From contig NC_071392.1 of the NCBI RefSeq assembly GCF_022682495.2, forward strand, positions 104,522,896-104,586,895: a stretch of DNA of 64,000 nt. The letters run 5' to 3'. The number at the start of each line of letters is the position of its first letter. Position 1 is the first letter of the stretch. The notes beneath the pieces are model-generated. The model was not told the origin of the DNA. It was given only the letters and a program-made list of their open reading frames with translations, and did not search any database. Positions 11,890-29,109 of the stretch are shown here, piece by piece. The translations under genes were made by a program, and so were the position numbers. Origin of the DNA: Desmodus rotundus (Eukaryota > Chordata > Mammalia > Chiroptera > Phyllostomidae).

Positions 11890-12330
11890 CACAAATGTTT
11901 ATTCAGTGCCTACTCTGTGCCGGACACTGTTCTAGATACTGGAAATAAGTGGTGAATCAGGTCCTAGCTCTCCACGCCCCCATGAACCAGTAACTTAACA
12001 AACCAACATTAAATCCAAATAGGATCTATAAAGAAAAGAAACCAAGCTTATGTGATTGAGAGCGACTGCTGGGTAAGCAGGGAAAGCCTCTCTGAAGAAG
12101 TAACATTTAAGCTGAGACCAAGAGAACCAGGAACCAGCTGTGGAACGAACAGGTGGAAAAGCATTCCAACCAGTGGGAACACAAGGGCAAAGACCCCGGG
12201 CAAGGAGAACGTGACCTGCAGGTTCACGGAACCCAAAGGCCAGTGTGGCTGGAACAGAATGAAAAAGGGGGATAGTGGTGCAAGACCAGACGAGTTAGGC
12301 CCTTTCACATGCTGGTACCTCAGGGCAGGG
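11890..12330 (+). repeat. Ancient mammalian interspersed repeat, second long copy
   Basis: Shares the order of words with 7840-8265: CACTGTTCTAGATACTGG, then GCCTCTCTGAAGAAGTAACA, GGAAAAGCATTCCAACC, GCAAAGACCCCGGGC and CCAGTGTGGCTGGAACAGA. Confidence 0.45.
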
Positions 12331-12379
12331 AAGCAGAAGTCTGTTCACTTGTGACGGAAGCCACCAGATGGATGATGGC

Positions 12380-13060
12380 TAATGATGCTGATGATCGCAG
12401 CTAACATTTTGTGAGCCCTTTCTAAGTGCTAGTTGCTTATTAAGCCCTTTAAATACATTAACTCATTTAATCCTTACAGGCAATCTAGATGAGGAAACCA
12501 AGGTCCTGAGAGGTGAAACCCCGCGCCCAAGGTGACGTAGCCACATTTCAAGCTCACTGGGGCTGCTGTGGGGACGGTAGGTTGCAAGGGATGAGACGTT
12601 ATAGGAGATAACAATGGCACGAAGATGGAGCTCGCATTGCAGTTAATGAGAGGAAAGAAAGCTAACATCCAGCAGATTTCCTGCTTGTGCCAGGCTCCAG
12701 GAAGAGTGAGAGTTACTGGAGTTCAAACATACGTTTTTCCACTTCCTCCTCTGGATATTGTTAGCACATTTGCTTACACCGCCTCTGCCTTATTTGCCTG
12801 TGGTTTGTGCCCGTAATCATAACAGCTAGCATTTATTTGATGCTAATGGTGTGCCATGTACCATCCCCAGCACACGCACTATGGTCACTTAGTTGATTCT
12901 CGCAATAAGCTTATTGCGGCCTTTTTACAGTGAGGGTATCAAAGGTCACAGCTGATTAAGCAAGGGATCCAAGAATTGGTACTAAGAATTGACAGTGTAG
13001 GATTTGAACCCTGGTCTTTCAGACACTAGCGGCTAAGCACTTAGCTACTGGGTTATAACC
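12380..13060 (-). repeat. MIR elements (two, antisense)
   Basis: 12385-12545 (TTAACTCATTTAATCCTTAC) and 12820-13060 (TAGCATTTATTTGATGC, GGATTTGAACCCTGG) are antisense MIR. About 270 bases of unassigned sequence lie between them. Confidence 0.6.
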
Positions 13061-14100
13061 ACCCACCTCCCACCTTCCCATGAACGGTCAGTCTGTGGGT
13101 TCCCCAACAGCGGCCACAGGACAGCCTCTTCTTCTAGTTGCCTGCTGAGGAGGGTTCACAATAGTGCAGACTTCGCAGGTTAAGAAGGCTACATTAGCTT
13201 CTCTAGATCTAGGGTGACCAGCCACACTGGTTTGCCTGGGACTGAGGGGTGACCGGGAAGGGGACATTCAGTTATCAAAGCCAGGGAAGTTCTGGGCAAA
13301 TCAGGGCAAGTTGGTCATGAGTGCTTGTTGCTAAATCTGGATTCGATGGACATTAGTCATTATTGTTCTCCTTTCCTCTTTCTTTAGTTTGACAGTAAGA
13401 GAGCAGCAAGCACCTACTCCGTGCCCTGTCCGAGGAGGGAACTCTGCAGGCAGTAGATCTGCTGAGGGGTTGGGGTGGGGTACTATTCAGAGAACCTAGT
13501 TCCAAAGGTTCACACAAAAAATCCACAGTTCCTGGGGAAACGCCAGCCCTTCCTCTGGGGCGACTCCAGCAGCCTGTGTGGACTTGTTTGGACCCCATGG
13601 GAGAGGTTCCAGGACCCTTTTCCCCAGGTGGTGACACAGACAGTTGGGGATTTCATAGTGAAGCCTGGCAAGGAGAGTTCTTGAGATGATTGTGGGTGGA
13701 AGGGAAGGAAAAACTGTGCCTTTGGTGTTGACTTTGTGGCTTGCTCTGGGCTGCAATAAAGGCCTAAGAGGTAGTTCCTTCAGCACACACATTTTGCTGG
13801 ATGAGGAAACTGGAACTCAACGACCCCAGCGAAGTGACTTGCCCAGCATCATGCAGGAAGAGATGGGTAACTGGAATCTCAACCAATGTCCCAGAGAAGC
13901 AGAGATTGTTGGGGCCGGGCGGGCCGACTCTTGCACTTCCCTCCCTCCTGTCCGGCTTGGGTCTGCCACTCGTCTTGACAGCGTCCGGGTCTGTCACGGG
14001 GCTCTGTACAGCCTTCTCTACCACCCTGCCTGCCAGCGTCCCGCCCCATCTCCTCCCAACTCCCGAGAGCGGGAAGAGGAGGGGGGGTCAGAGAGGCCCG
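13061..14100. other. PLTP upstream region
   Basis: Intergenic sequence leading into the PLTP promoter. A MIR-like GAGGAAACTGGAACTCAACG is near 13802. GC content rises after 13900. No exon is supported. Confidence 0.4.
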
Positions 14101-14225
14101 GCTTTATAAAAGCGGATGGAACAGCGCGGCCCGCCAGACCCCGCCGCCCGGATCTCTAGAGCTGCCAGCCGCCCCACGTGACGGCGCCGACCCTCCACCC
14201 CCACCTCCCAGCTCCACCGCAGTAA
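14101..14225 (+). promoter_or_regulatory. PLTP: PLTP promoter and non-coding exon 1
   Basis: A TATA box (TATAAA, 14105-14110) sits in a GC-rich region, placing the start near 14135. An untranslated first exon ends at 14221 at the donor CA|GTAAGT. It contains CACGTGAC (14175-14182), an E-box that could bind USF, MITF or TFEB. The next exon begins at 14785, 11 bases before the start codon. The transcription start is inferred from TATA spacing. Confidence 0.75.
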
Positions 14226-14795
14226 GTTGGGGTGCGTTCCCACCCACCCCTAGGCCTTCGCTGACCCGCGTGGCCTACTAAACCCGGGGTGGGGAGGTTA
14301 CTCCATGAAGGAGGGCGCTGAGATGGGGGTCACCAGTCAAAAATCCCGATGGCAGGGATTTAGGACCCGGGGGAGCCGAGAGACCCCTCTGCTCCCCGGC
14401 TCGGGGCCTTGGAAACTGCAAGCCAGCCCCCAGGAATGCGCGTGCAGCCGTTCCCATGGTAATGGGCAAGCCGCGCCCGCCCTCCGCTAAAGGAAAGAGG
14501 TTGTTGGGGAGGTCCAAATTCGTCACGCAGCGGATGCACGAGGGAACCGAAGATGTCCCCTCCTCCTCCGCCGTGCTCCCAATCCTCTGGGAGCCAGAGC
14601 GCAAGTCGCGTCGTCTTCCTCAGTCTCAGTTTTTGCATCTGTCGAATGGAGCCAATATTATTGGTCCAAATTCCCCGAAGAGCTATCTCGAGGGTAACGG
14701 CCCGCGCCAGCCCCTCTCCTGGCTGGACATCCGAGGAGTGGCTTTTAGCGGCCGGGTGACTCTTGTGACCCACCCTACCCTCAGGCCCGCTCGCC

Positions 14796-17700
14796 ATGGC
14801 CCTCTTCTGGGCCCTCTTCTTAGCCCTGGTGGCAGGAGCTCACGCCGAGATCCCCGGCTGCAAGCTTCGCATTACCTCCCAGGCTCTGGAGCTGGGTAAG
14901 GGGCGCGGGCGGGGGCGATTGGGGGTGGGGTCACCCCAGCAGCGGGCGCAGGAGCTAACTATCTGGCTCCTGCCTCAGTGAAGCAGGAGGGGCTACGCTT
15001 TCTGGAGCAAGAGTTGGAGACTATCACCATTCCGGACCTGGGAGGCAGAGAGGGCCCCTTTGCCTACAACATCTCTGAGTAAGTAGGGAGCCTCTCGGCA
15101 GGGCTTCGAAGAATGGGCGCGGCCAAATCGATGAGGCGGGACTAAAATAGAATGGGGCCTAGAAGACAAAGGCCAAACCTGCCAGTATAGGTGGGAATCG
15201 AGCAGGTGGGCGTGGCCTGTGAGATGTGGGCGGGGCCAAGAACAGCTAAGGAATTGTGGCGTGTCCAAACAGCGCTAGAGAAGCGAAGTCGAGAAACTTG
15301 CCAACGGACGGGAGTTAGGGCTAGGGCACCCGAGTGTAGCTAATGGGAGAGATCCTGGGAACAGATGAAGCCCCGTGTTTTAGAACGGTAGGGACAGGGA
15401 GATCGGATTTTCGATGAGGTAGACAAAGGACTCGATGAAAAGACCTTATCTAGCAACCCCAGGGTGTGGAAGGGAAGGGAGTGCAAGCAACAAGACTTCT
15501 AAGAGAAGGGGTGAAGCTCACTTTTCACACCTGAGTCAGGAGAAGCTCATTTCGGAGCCACCATAACCCAAGTTGAGCCACCCAAGCCCAGGGTGGGCAC
15601 TTGAGGAGCAATGGAATATTTCATTCCAACCACCCCAGTTTTCCCAGGCCTGGGCTGGAAGAGGAGGGGCTGAATTTCCCGTTGGGTGGTATCCCCTCTT
15701 GGCCTTGAATCTGACCCTGAGGCCTCCTGCAGGGTGAAGGTCACAGAGCTGCAGCTGACATCCTCCAAGCTCCATTTCCAGCCAGAGCAGGAGTTGGTGC
15801 TACAAATCAGCAATGCCTCCTTGGGGCTGGGCTTTCGGAGACAGCTTCTCTACTGGTTCTTGTGAGCACCTGGCACCCTCAGGGGAGTGGCAAGTGGGTC
15901 AGGAGGGCTGAGTATGATGTGCGTGTGTGGGCAATCCCTCAGCCTTTCTGAGTCTCAGTTTCTTCATCTGTACAATGGGGACTGTCATACCCACTTCACA
16001 GAGGCTGACAGGGTTTGGTAGAATATCTGGTAAACTGTGCAAAAGTGAAGCCTTCTTAAGAGGTATCATGATGTATGGGATGGGGAGCGGGCAGTGAAGT
16101 CTTGGTTAAGCTCCAAGCTTGGGTGCACCGCTAAACCTGCACCCCACTCCTGGCAGCTACGATGGAGGCTATATCAATGCCTCCGCGGAGGGTATATCCA
16201 TCCGCACCGCCCTGCAGCTCTCCGGGGATCCCACTGGCCGGATCAAAGTCTCCAACGTCTCCTGCGAGGCCTCTGTCTCCAGAATGCACGCAGCCTTCGG
16301 GGGAACCTTCCGGTAAGCCCCACGCCCAATCCCAGCGCACCCGCTTCGAGCTCCACAGTCCAGCTGCCTAGTGCAATGCAAAGTGCACGGACTTGGGAGT
16401 CAGACCAACTGGGTCCAAATGTCAGCGCCACCGTTTCCTGGCTGTGTGACCTCGGGCATGTCGCTGAAGCTCTGAGCCTCCGTTTCCTCATTGGCAATAG
16501 GATGATAATAGAAACTATTTTGTAAGATGTGGAGAGGCCTAGTTGTGTTAATATATGTGAAACTATTTAGAGCAGTACCTGGGATGTAATAAGAAGCTAG
16601 CCACCTAGATAAGAGTAACCGTGAGGATATGAGTGCACAGTTGGGCATGAAATGGGTTCTCAAAAATTGATGGCTCTTATTAGTTATAACAAAAATAATA
16701 ACATAGGCCCAGGTTTGGGGCTCAGAAGGGGACTTTTTGCTGGTTCCAGAAGGGACTTGGGGAGAGGAGATGGTAGATTTGTCATCTGGTGTTGGTACAC
16801 TGTCACATTTTAATTATTCAACAAAGTGTATGCCGCCCTGACGAGTGTGGCTCAGTTGGTGGGAGAGTCAGCCTGTACATGGAAAGGTTGAGGGTTCAAC
16901 TCCCAATCAGGGCACAAACCTAAGCTGCGGGTTCTGTCCTCCATCAGGTTGCTTAAAGGAGGCAATCGATATTTTTCACATCGATCTTTCTCTCTCTCTC
17001 TCCCCCTTCCTCTCTCTAAAATCAATTTTAAAATATCCTCAGGTGAGGAGTTTTTTAAAAAAGGATATTCCAGTCCCTGAGGATTCAGAAAGAACCTCAG
17101 AGCCTAGTTGGAGGGAAAACACATTTGTCACTGGGGCCTTGAGAGCGGGACTAAGGAAGTACTCTGGGGACTAAGAAAGTCATCTGGGAAGACTGCCTGA
17201 AAGAGGAAGCATCTGAGCCTAGGCAGGGAAATATAGAATGTGGGCATTGAGGGTGGAAGTGAGGGCATGGGTAATCACGTGGAGGTGGGATGCTCAGAGC
17301 AGGTTTGAGGAACGGTGGCTAGATTCATTTGGCTTATGGGAGGTTGGGATAGGAGGGCTCTTGAGAATAAGGCTGGAGGGGATTTGGGCCTGAGGCATGC
17401 AAGACCGCTTATTGAAGAGCTAGTAGTTCAGGTCAAGTTGATGCGTCCAACCCCTCGCCCCCATCTCTCTGATCCCTGTGATTTCTTTTGGACCTGGATT
17501 TGGTTGGGGCAAGGCCCCAGCCTACTTGGTCTCTCCTCCCCTCACAGGAAGCTGTATGAAATCCTCTCCACATTCATCACCTCCGGGATGCGCTTCCTCC
17601 TCAACCAGCAGGTGTGGGCAGTGGCAGGTCTGGGGGACAGCGGGGGTGCCCTCTCTTTCAAAGGCCCTGACTCTAGCACCCACCTCCCAGATCTGCCCAG

Positions 17701-20700
17701 TGCTCTACCACGCAGGGACGGTGCTGCTCAACTCCCTGCTGGACACTGTGCCTGGTGAGTTGGTGCTGGTGGGGTATGGAGCTCCAGGCCAGGCCCTGGG
17801 GCTGGAATGGGGGTGAGAAGGAGGCTGGATACACAGCTGTCAGGCGGCACTTCAGAGTAAGTAAGCTCCTTCCACACCCTGCTGTGGAACGGCCCTGGGT
17901 TCAAATGTGGCCTCTGCTGATTTGCTCTGTGACCCAAGGTAAGTATGCACTTTTCTCTGGGCCTTGGTTTCCTCGCTTAGCGGGTGAGGCCTCCCCCTGG
18001 GGTTGCTGGGAGGAGTAACTGAGGACCGGTTTTCAAGATCCTCAGTGTGTGCTTGCTGATCATCGGGGCCTCTTTGTGTTCATCACCTGGCACTTAATAG
18101 GTGCTCACTTAACACAAATTCTCTTTTCCTGAGCTGTGACCTCTGTCTGCTGTGGGGAATGGGCAGGGAAGGAGGCGGCAGGGGAAACCAGGAGGGAAGG
18201 GAGTCCCTTGTCATCTTGTTTAGTGATCTGATGAAACCCCCTACCAATAATGAATAATGATAATAATAACAATAATAGCTACCATTGTTGCACACTTACT
18301 GCGCATCGGGCACTAAGTGCTTTCCACAGAAAACTAATTTGACCCTCATAACAACCCTATGAGGGAAGTGTCGTAATGACCACGTGATAATACTTATGGG
18401 TGAGAAACCGAGGCCCAGGGAGCTTAAGCACTTGGCCGAGCCTCACACAGCTTGGAGTGATTTGGGCCCCTCCCCACAGTACGCAGTTCTGTGGACAATC
18501 TCGTTGGCATTGACTACTCCCTCCTAAAGGACCCTGAGGTCTCCACCAGCAATCTGGACATGGACTTCCGGGTGAGCTGCCCTCCCTGCTGATGCGTCTG
18601 TCACAAGATTCCCAACTTCTCCCTCAAGTCACTGGTTTCATCTTCCTAAAGCACAGTTCTTACAATAGAAGCCACTCCATGGCTGGGAATGCTGTGGTGA
18701 CCCCCTGCTGCCTACAGAGTCAGGCCCGCCTCCGGGATCTGGCCCCAGCTTTCTAACTTCACCCTGTGCCTCTGCAGTGACTCTTTCTCAAATTTGCGCC
18801 CCCGCTTCCTACTTCGGGGCCTTTGCTCACTCACGCACGGCCTTCCCCCATCTCCTCTGAAACAGCTGGATGGAGAGCTCCGTGCACATAATCTCATTGC
18901 AGACTCTCACAGTCCTGAGAGTCAGGTACTAACGTTATACCCTTGCAGGAATGTGGAAACTCGCTCAGAGAGGTGATGTCCCTTGCCCAAGGCCACACAG
19001 CACCTTCGATCCTCTTACTGGAGTAGAGCAGAGTGTCAGGGCACAGATTCCGGAGCTGCAATGCCTGCAGTTCAGATCCTGGCTCTGCCACGTACTAGCT
19101 GTGTGACCTTAAGCAAGCAGCTTTGCCTTTCTGTGCCTGTTTCCTAATATGTAAATGAAAATAACACAGTAAAGAAACTTACCTCGGGGGATTAAAGGAG
19201 TCGGTCTATGTGAAAGGCATGGAAGAATCACTACCATGTATATGGAAGCAGTAGCTGCCATCTTTACTGTCACTTAGCTTTCAAGGTCCACTCAAATGCC
19301 CCCTCCTCCTTGAACCCTTCCTGAGCCTCCCTTCCCAGGTCCGATGGCCTTGCTTCTTTGCGGCACTCCAGCTGCCCTCCTTCCCAAGCCTTTTAGGGTG
19401 GGTGCTTGCAGGTCCCCCAAGGACAGCAGCTGGGTCTGACTCCCCACCACCCCTCACAGTGCCTTGCACTGGGCCTGGAGACATCCTTGTGCCAGGCCAG
19501 TCGGCCTTGGCCCTGACCCTGATGCCCCTACCCCAGGGGGCCTTCTTTCCCCTGGCCCAGGGGAACCGGAGCTTCCCTAACCGGGCAGTGGAGCCCCAGC
19601 TGCAGGAGGAGGAACGGATGGTGTACGTGGCCTTCTCTGAGTTTTTCTTCGACTCAGCCTTGGAGAGCTACTTCCAGGCAGGGGCCCTGAAGCTGTCGCT
19701 GGTGGGGGACAAGGTATGCCAGGGCCTGTTTGTGGGATGGGCAAGAAGGGACCTGTGATGGAGCTTCTGAGAACCCTGCCTCACCACCCCATTCCCCTGA
19801 CCAGGTGCCCCACGACCTGGAAGTGCTGCTGAGGGCCTCCTACTTTGGCAGCATTGTCCTGCAGGTGAGTTTGGAGGGAGGTAAGGACGTGGCCAGGGTG
19901 GGTGCGTCCCTTGTGCGGTGTGCGGTGAGGTATGGAGGTGGAGACCCCAAACTGCAGCCACGGAGTAGACAGAAGGCCTGGCCTCTGGCCTCTGGTCAAG
20001 TCCCGTCACCTAGCCAAGCCTGTAGCTAAGGAGGCTCGGTAGTTCCTGCTCCATCCATCCTAATACTTGAAGCGGTGACGAGGATGGGCTGAGAACCCAA
20101 GCTCTGCAAGGAAGTGTAGAGGCTTTAATAACCGGTAGGATGTTCTTTTTGCTTATTTTCCCTTGTTTAATGGGGAGAAGGGGGGGAGTCCAAAATTTAA
20201 CCAAAAATCTTTCGGTGTCCTCGGTTCGGTTTTGTAAATAATGGAGTTGGGATTTGCATCTGGATTATGAATCTGTGATTCCGGTCACACTGGCATTCTC
20301 CACTACACTGTACAACCTCCTAGGGTTGTCATGAGGAGGAAAAGAAATAATACATGTAAAGCAAGTAGAACAGTACCCGGGACAGAGTAAATGCTCAGTA
20401 AACTCTAGCTGCCATTGTTATTGCTATCATCGTCATCACCACCATCAAACCTGTGGCCAAGCACTGCTTCTAAGAGCATGCCAGACTGCCCGGGTTTGAA
20501 TCCCAGTTCTGCAACTGAGTAACTGTCTAACCTTGGACAAGTTACTTGACCTCTCTGTGCCTCAATTTCCCCATCCCAAAAGGAAAATACCTGCCTCGCA
20601 TGATTATTTTGAGGTTTAAATGAAGTGTTTGGGACTGGCTGGTGTGGCTCAGTGGATTGAATGCCGGCCTGCGAACCAAAAGCCCATGGGTTCGATTCCC

Positions 20701-23266
20701 AGTCAGGGCACATGCCTACGTGTGAGAGGCAACCACACACTGATGTCTGTCTCCCTCTCTTTCTCCCTCCGTCCCCCTCTCTCTAAATATAAATAAAACC
20801 TTTAAAAAGAAATGGCCCTGGCTGGTGTAGCTCAGTGGATTGAGTGTGGGCCTGTGAACCAAAGGGTTACCAGTTCAATTCCCAGTCAGGGCACATGCCT
20901 GGGTTGCTGGCCGTCCCCAGTAGGGGGCAGGTGAGAGGCAACCACACACTGATGTTTCTCTCCCGCTCTTTTTACTTTCCTTCCTCTCTCTCTAAAAATA
21001 AATAAAAATCTAAAAAAAAAAAAGAAAGAAAAAATGAAGTGTTTGCTCAAGAGTAAGTATTTAGTCAGTGTGGGAAGCGAACCGTACTCGTACACAGCCT
21101 CTGGAAGAAACAGCACAGCAGCGTAGGGAGAGGAGGTATGGCCATGGACTGGGATATGTGAGGCAAAGACACTGGCCTCGAGGGGTCGGGATGGGAGACG
21201 GATTGTGAATACTGAGAACCTAGGAAAGCAGAAAGAGAAGGACAGGGACCCTTATTTTTTTTTTTAAAGATTTTTATTTACTTTTAGAGAGAGGAGAAGG
21301 GAGAATGAAAAAGAGGGAGGGAAACATCAATGTGTGAGAGATACAGCATTGGTTGCCTCTCGCACACCCCCAACCAGACACCTGGCCCCCACAACCCTGC
21401 CATGTGCCCTGACTGGGAATCGAACCAGCAACATTTCAGTTCACAGGCCGGCACTCAATCCACTGAGCCACAGCAGCCAGGGAAGGAGACCCCCTTAGCA
21501 CAAGACATTTCTTTGCACAAAGGCAGAGTCCGGACACAGTTCTGCGGGGTTTGGAAAGTCACACCTCTTTCCGACGTGTCACTCGGGGCTCCTCCAGGTG
21601 GGCTCACCTGGGAAGAGACCTGGGACTTGACCCTCCCTCGCTGCTTTGTCCCCAGAGCCCAGCAGTGATTGACTCCCCGCTGAAGCTGGAACTGAAGGTC
21701 TTGGTGCCGCCGCACTGCACCATCAAGCCGTCAGGCACCACCATCTCTGTCACTGCCAGTGTCACCGTGGCGCTGGCCCCACCCAACCTGCCTGAGGTCC
21801 AGCTCTCCAGCATGATCATGGTGCGGGCACCCGCGTGAGGGCTGCTGAGGGTTGGGGAGAAGGGGGCTGGGTACCTGCCTGGTCAGTGACACGTTGCCCC
21901 TCCCCACGTCCCCGCAGGACACCCGTCTCAGCGCCAAGGTGGCCCTGCAGGGGAAGGCTCTGCGCGTACAGCTGGACCTGCGCAAGTACGCAGATGTCTG
22001 AAAATCTCGGGCAAGCTCTTAACCTCCCTGAGCCTCAGTGTCTTCAGGATAATCACACCTGCCTAACAGAACTGGGGAGCTAACATTCAGTCACACCCAC
22101 ATGCCACTGGAGAGCTGTGGTCTTTGCTAACACCCCAAAAGCGCTTTATGTATTAGGCATTGGGGTGAAAGGGCTCGACAGATAAGCAGCCAATGTGGAG
22201 AAAAGGACACCTAGAGGGAGAAATGGCTCTCCAAGGACATACAGTTGGAGTGGAGGAACCCCCTGGAAAGGGGTGTAGGTGGGACATCTAAGACTGAGGC
22301 TCAGCTCCTGGGGGCCTGATGGAGGGGAGCTTCCTGGCTCATGCCCACCAGGCATTTCTTTCCCTCCCCCAGGTTCCGAATCTACTCAAACCATTCTGCA
22401 CTTGAGTCGCTGGCAGTGAGTTGGGAATGGTGGGTGGGCCAGGGCTGGGGTCAGGGTGAGCGGCTAGGGCAAGCCCACCGCCCCCTTGGCCCTGACTGCA
22501 CCCCTCCTCCCGCTCAGCTGATCCCACTGCAGGCCCCTCTGAAGACCATGCTGCAGTTTGCAGTGATGCCCCTGATCAATGGTAGGGGTGGGGGTCATGA
22601 GGAGGGAGGGGGGAGTGAGGGGGACCTGGGTAGGCCCAGACTGAGCCCACTGTCCCCGCCCACAGAGCGCACCCGGCGTGGGGTGCAGATCCCACTACCT
22701 GAGGGGATGGACTTTGTGCGAGAGGTGGTGACGAACCACGCGGTGAGTGGGGGCAACCACGGGGAAGGAGGGTGCAGCGGCCCTCTCCTTCTGCAGGCCC
22801 CCCTTTTCCCTCCCCCACTGGAGTCTTACACAGATCCCTCCAGCCCTTTGCACAGGCTGTGCCCTTACCTTGGAACACTCTTCCCTGATTCCACCCCCAA
22901 CGCCTATTCATCTTTCAGGTCTTAGCTAAGAGGTCCCCCTAGAGCCCCAAAGGCTGTACTCCTGCAGCCTCTCTTTCGGCACCCCTCACACGAGTTTGAA
23001 GAACTGCTTTGCTGGTCCGTCTGTCCCATTAGACTGAGAACCCCCACAAGGCCAAGGACTCTCTCTAAACTCTGGCCTCAGTAAGGGAATGAACGGACTT
23101 CCTTCTCTGCCCCGCTGCACAGGGCTACCTCACCATCGGGGCTGACCTCCATTTTGCCAAAGGGCTGCGAGAGGTGATTGAGAAGAACCGGCCTGCGGCC
23201 ACCAGGGGCTCCCAGGCATCCCGCGCCCCACCACCCTCCACACCACCCTCCACGGCGGCAGTCTGA
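14796..23266 (+). CDS. PLTP: Phospholipid transfer protein
   Basis: Secreted lipid-transfer protein of the BPI/LBP/CETP family that moves phospholipid between lipoproteins and remodels HDL. Coding exons: 14796-14895, 14979-15078, 15733-15861, 16157-16312, 17548-17611, 17691-17754, 18480-18571, 19537-19713, 19805-19864, 21656-21820, 21918-21985, 22373-22415, 22518-22581, 22666-22742, 23123-23266. They join in frame into about 500 residues, close to the human 493. The start MALFWALFLALVAGAHA is a 17-residue signal peptide. The N-terminal half carries VSCEAS and ICPVLYH, whose cysteines can form the family disulfide. The C-terminal half ends GLREVIEKNRPA. The tail is longer than in human through a 12-base duplication at 23229-23252. 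Most introns are GT-AG; donors at 21821 (GTGCGG) and 21986 (GTACGC) are weak. The gene converges on CTSA. Confidence 0.96.
15862..16156 (+). repeat. MIR in PLTP intron
   Basis: GAGTCTCAGTTTCTTCATCT followed by GTACAATGGGG marks a sense MIR at about 15945-16075 inside the intron. Confidence 0.65.
16370..16690 (+). repeat. MIR in PLTP intron
   Basis: Words GGAGTCAGACCAACTGGGTC, CTGGCTGTGTGACCTCGGGC and CCGTTTCCTCATTGGCAATA in MIR order. It follows PLTP exon 16157-16312. Confidence 0.75.
16834..17036 (+). repeat. VES-related SINE, older subfamily, in PLTP intron
   Basis: Head GCCCTGACGAGTGTGGCTC with AGTTGGTGGGAGAG, B-box GGGTTCAACTCCC, tail CTCTCTCTCTCCCCC and TAAAATCAATTTTAAAAT. Confidence 0.82.
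17860..18480. repeat. MIR pair in PLTP intron
   Basis: 17880-18020 is sense MIR (TGGGTTCAAATGTGG, GGGCCTTGGTTTCCTC). 18275-18455 is antisense MIR (AATAGCTACCATTG, CATAACAACCCTATGAGG). Confidence 0.6.
18572..19536. other. PLTP intron with L2 and MIR
   Basis: 18600-18880 and 19262-19470 resemble antisense L2 (GGGGCCTTTGCTCACTCACG, CTCCTTGAACCCTTCCTGAG). 19025-19260 is sense MIR (CACGTACTAGCTGTGTGACC). No extra exon is supported. Confidence 0.55.
20455..20632 (+). repeat. MIR in PLTP intron, split by a SINE pair
   Basis: CGGGTTTGAATCCCAGTTCT, ACCTTGGACAAGTTACTTGA and CTCTCTGTGCCTCAATTTCC. It is interrupted at 20632 and resumes after 21045. Confidence 0.7.
20635..20811 (+). repeat. VES-type SINE, first of a tandem pair
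   Basis: Head GACTGGCTGGTGTGGCTCAG, perfect B box GGTTCGATTCC, tail CTCTCTAAATATAAATAAAA. The target-site duplication AAATGAAGTGTTTG (20618-20631) lies immediately left of it. Confidence 0.92.
20813..21031 (+). repeat. VES-type SINE, second of a tandem pair
   Basis: Head GGCCCTGGCTGGTGTAGCTC, tail CTAAAAATAAATAAAAATC plus A-run. The matching target-site duplication AAATGAAGTGTTTG lies at 21032-21045, so one duplication brackets both copies. Confidence 0.92.
21254..21482 (-). repeat. VES-type tRNA-derived SINE
   Basis: Minus-oriented, in the same PLTP intron: TTTAAAGATTTTTATTTACT tail, GGGAATCGAACC, head ending GAGCCACAGCAGCCAGGGA. Confidence 0.9.
22820..22945 (-). repeat. L2 remnant in the last PLTP intron
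   Basis: CCTTTGCACAGGCTGTGCCC, TTGGAACACTCTTCC and CTTTCAGGTCTTAGCTAAG are typical of antisense L2. Confidence 0.6.
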
Positions 23267-23565
23267 GCCCTCAACCCCCACCGCTGGCGGCTGCACTCAG
23301 GACTCCAGTGCCTCGCATCCCCTCCCTCACAGCTTATAGTGTCCTCTCTAACCCCGGTGCCACAGAGAAGATCAGTTTTAAGCTGTACTCAATTTAATTC
23401 CGTAATCACAGTCAGCCCGTCAATTACAGTCCGTCCAGCCTCCAGGGGCTGTCCTGAGCTCTGCTGTGTTCCTGGGGTGGCATCAGTGCATTCTGGGCAT
23501 TCTTGAAGCAGGGAGGGGCCAGGCCCTACCCCAGCCAGGAATAAAGTGCAAACTCCCCCACTGCC
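23267..23565 (+). terminator. PLTP: PLTP 3' UTR and poly(A) signal
   Basis: AATAAA at 23540-23545 is the only plus-strand canonical signal after the stop at 23266, giving a 3' UTR of about 290 bases. On the minus strand ATTAAA at 23393-23398 lies inside this UTR and probably serves CTSA, so the two 3' UTRs would overlap. Confidence 0.8.
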
Positions 23566-23659
23566 CTGCAGGGGACTTCGACATCAAGAGAGACCTCGCT
23601 TCTAGCAGGAGAGGCTGGGAGGGGCTGGACTAGGCAGTAGGGGCCGGCCCGTGGTGGCC
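23370..23659 (-). terminator. CTSA: CTSA 3' UTR with probable poly(A) signal
   Basis: Left of the stop codon (23660-23662) the first minus-strand signal beyond the coding region is ATTAAA at 23393-23398. A canonical AATAAA also occurs inside the last codons (23672-23677, Asn-Lys), just before the stop. Use of either is inferred. Confidence 0.55.

Positions 23660-29109
<5,450 letters not shown>

Noticed and set aside
20635..20760. tRNA genes
   Set aside because: The tRNA-like A and B boxes seen repeatedly are SINE heads. No cloverleaf with an intact acceptor stem was found.
22341..22925. 194-codon frame across PLTP exons and introns
   Set aside because: It runs through three known PLTP exons and the introns between them, and reads intron sequence as protein.
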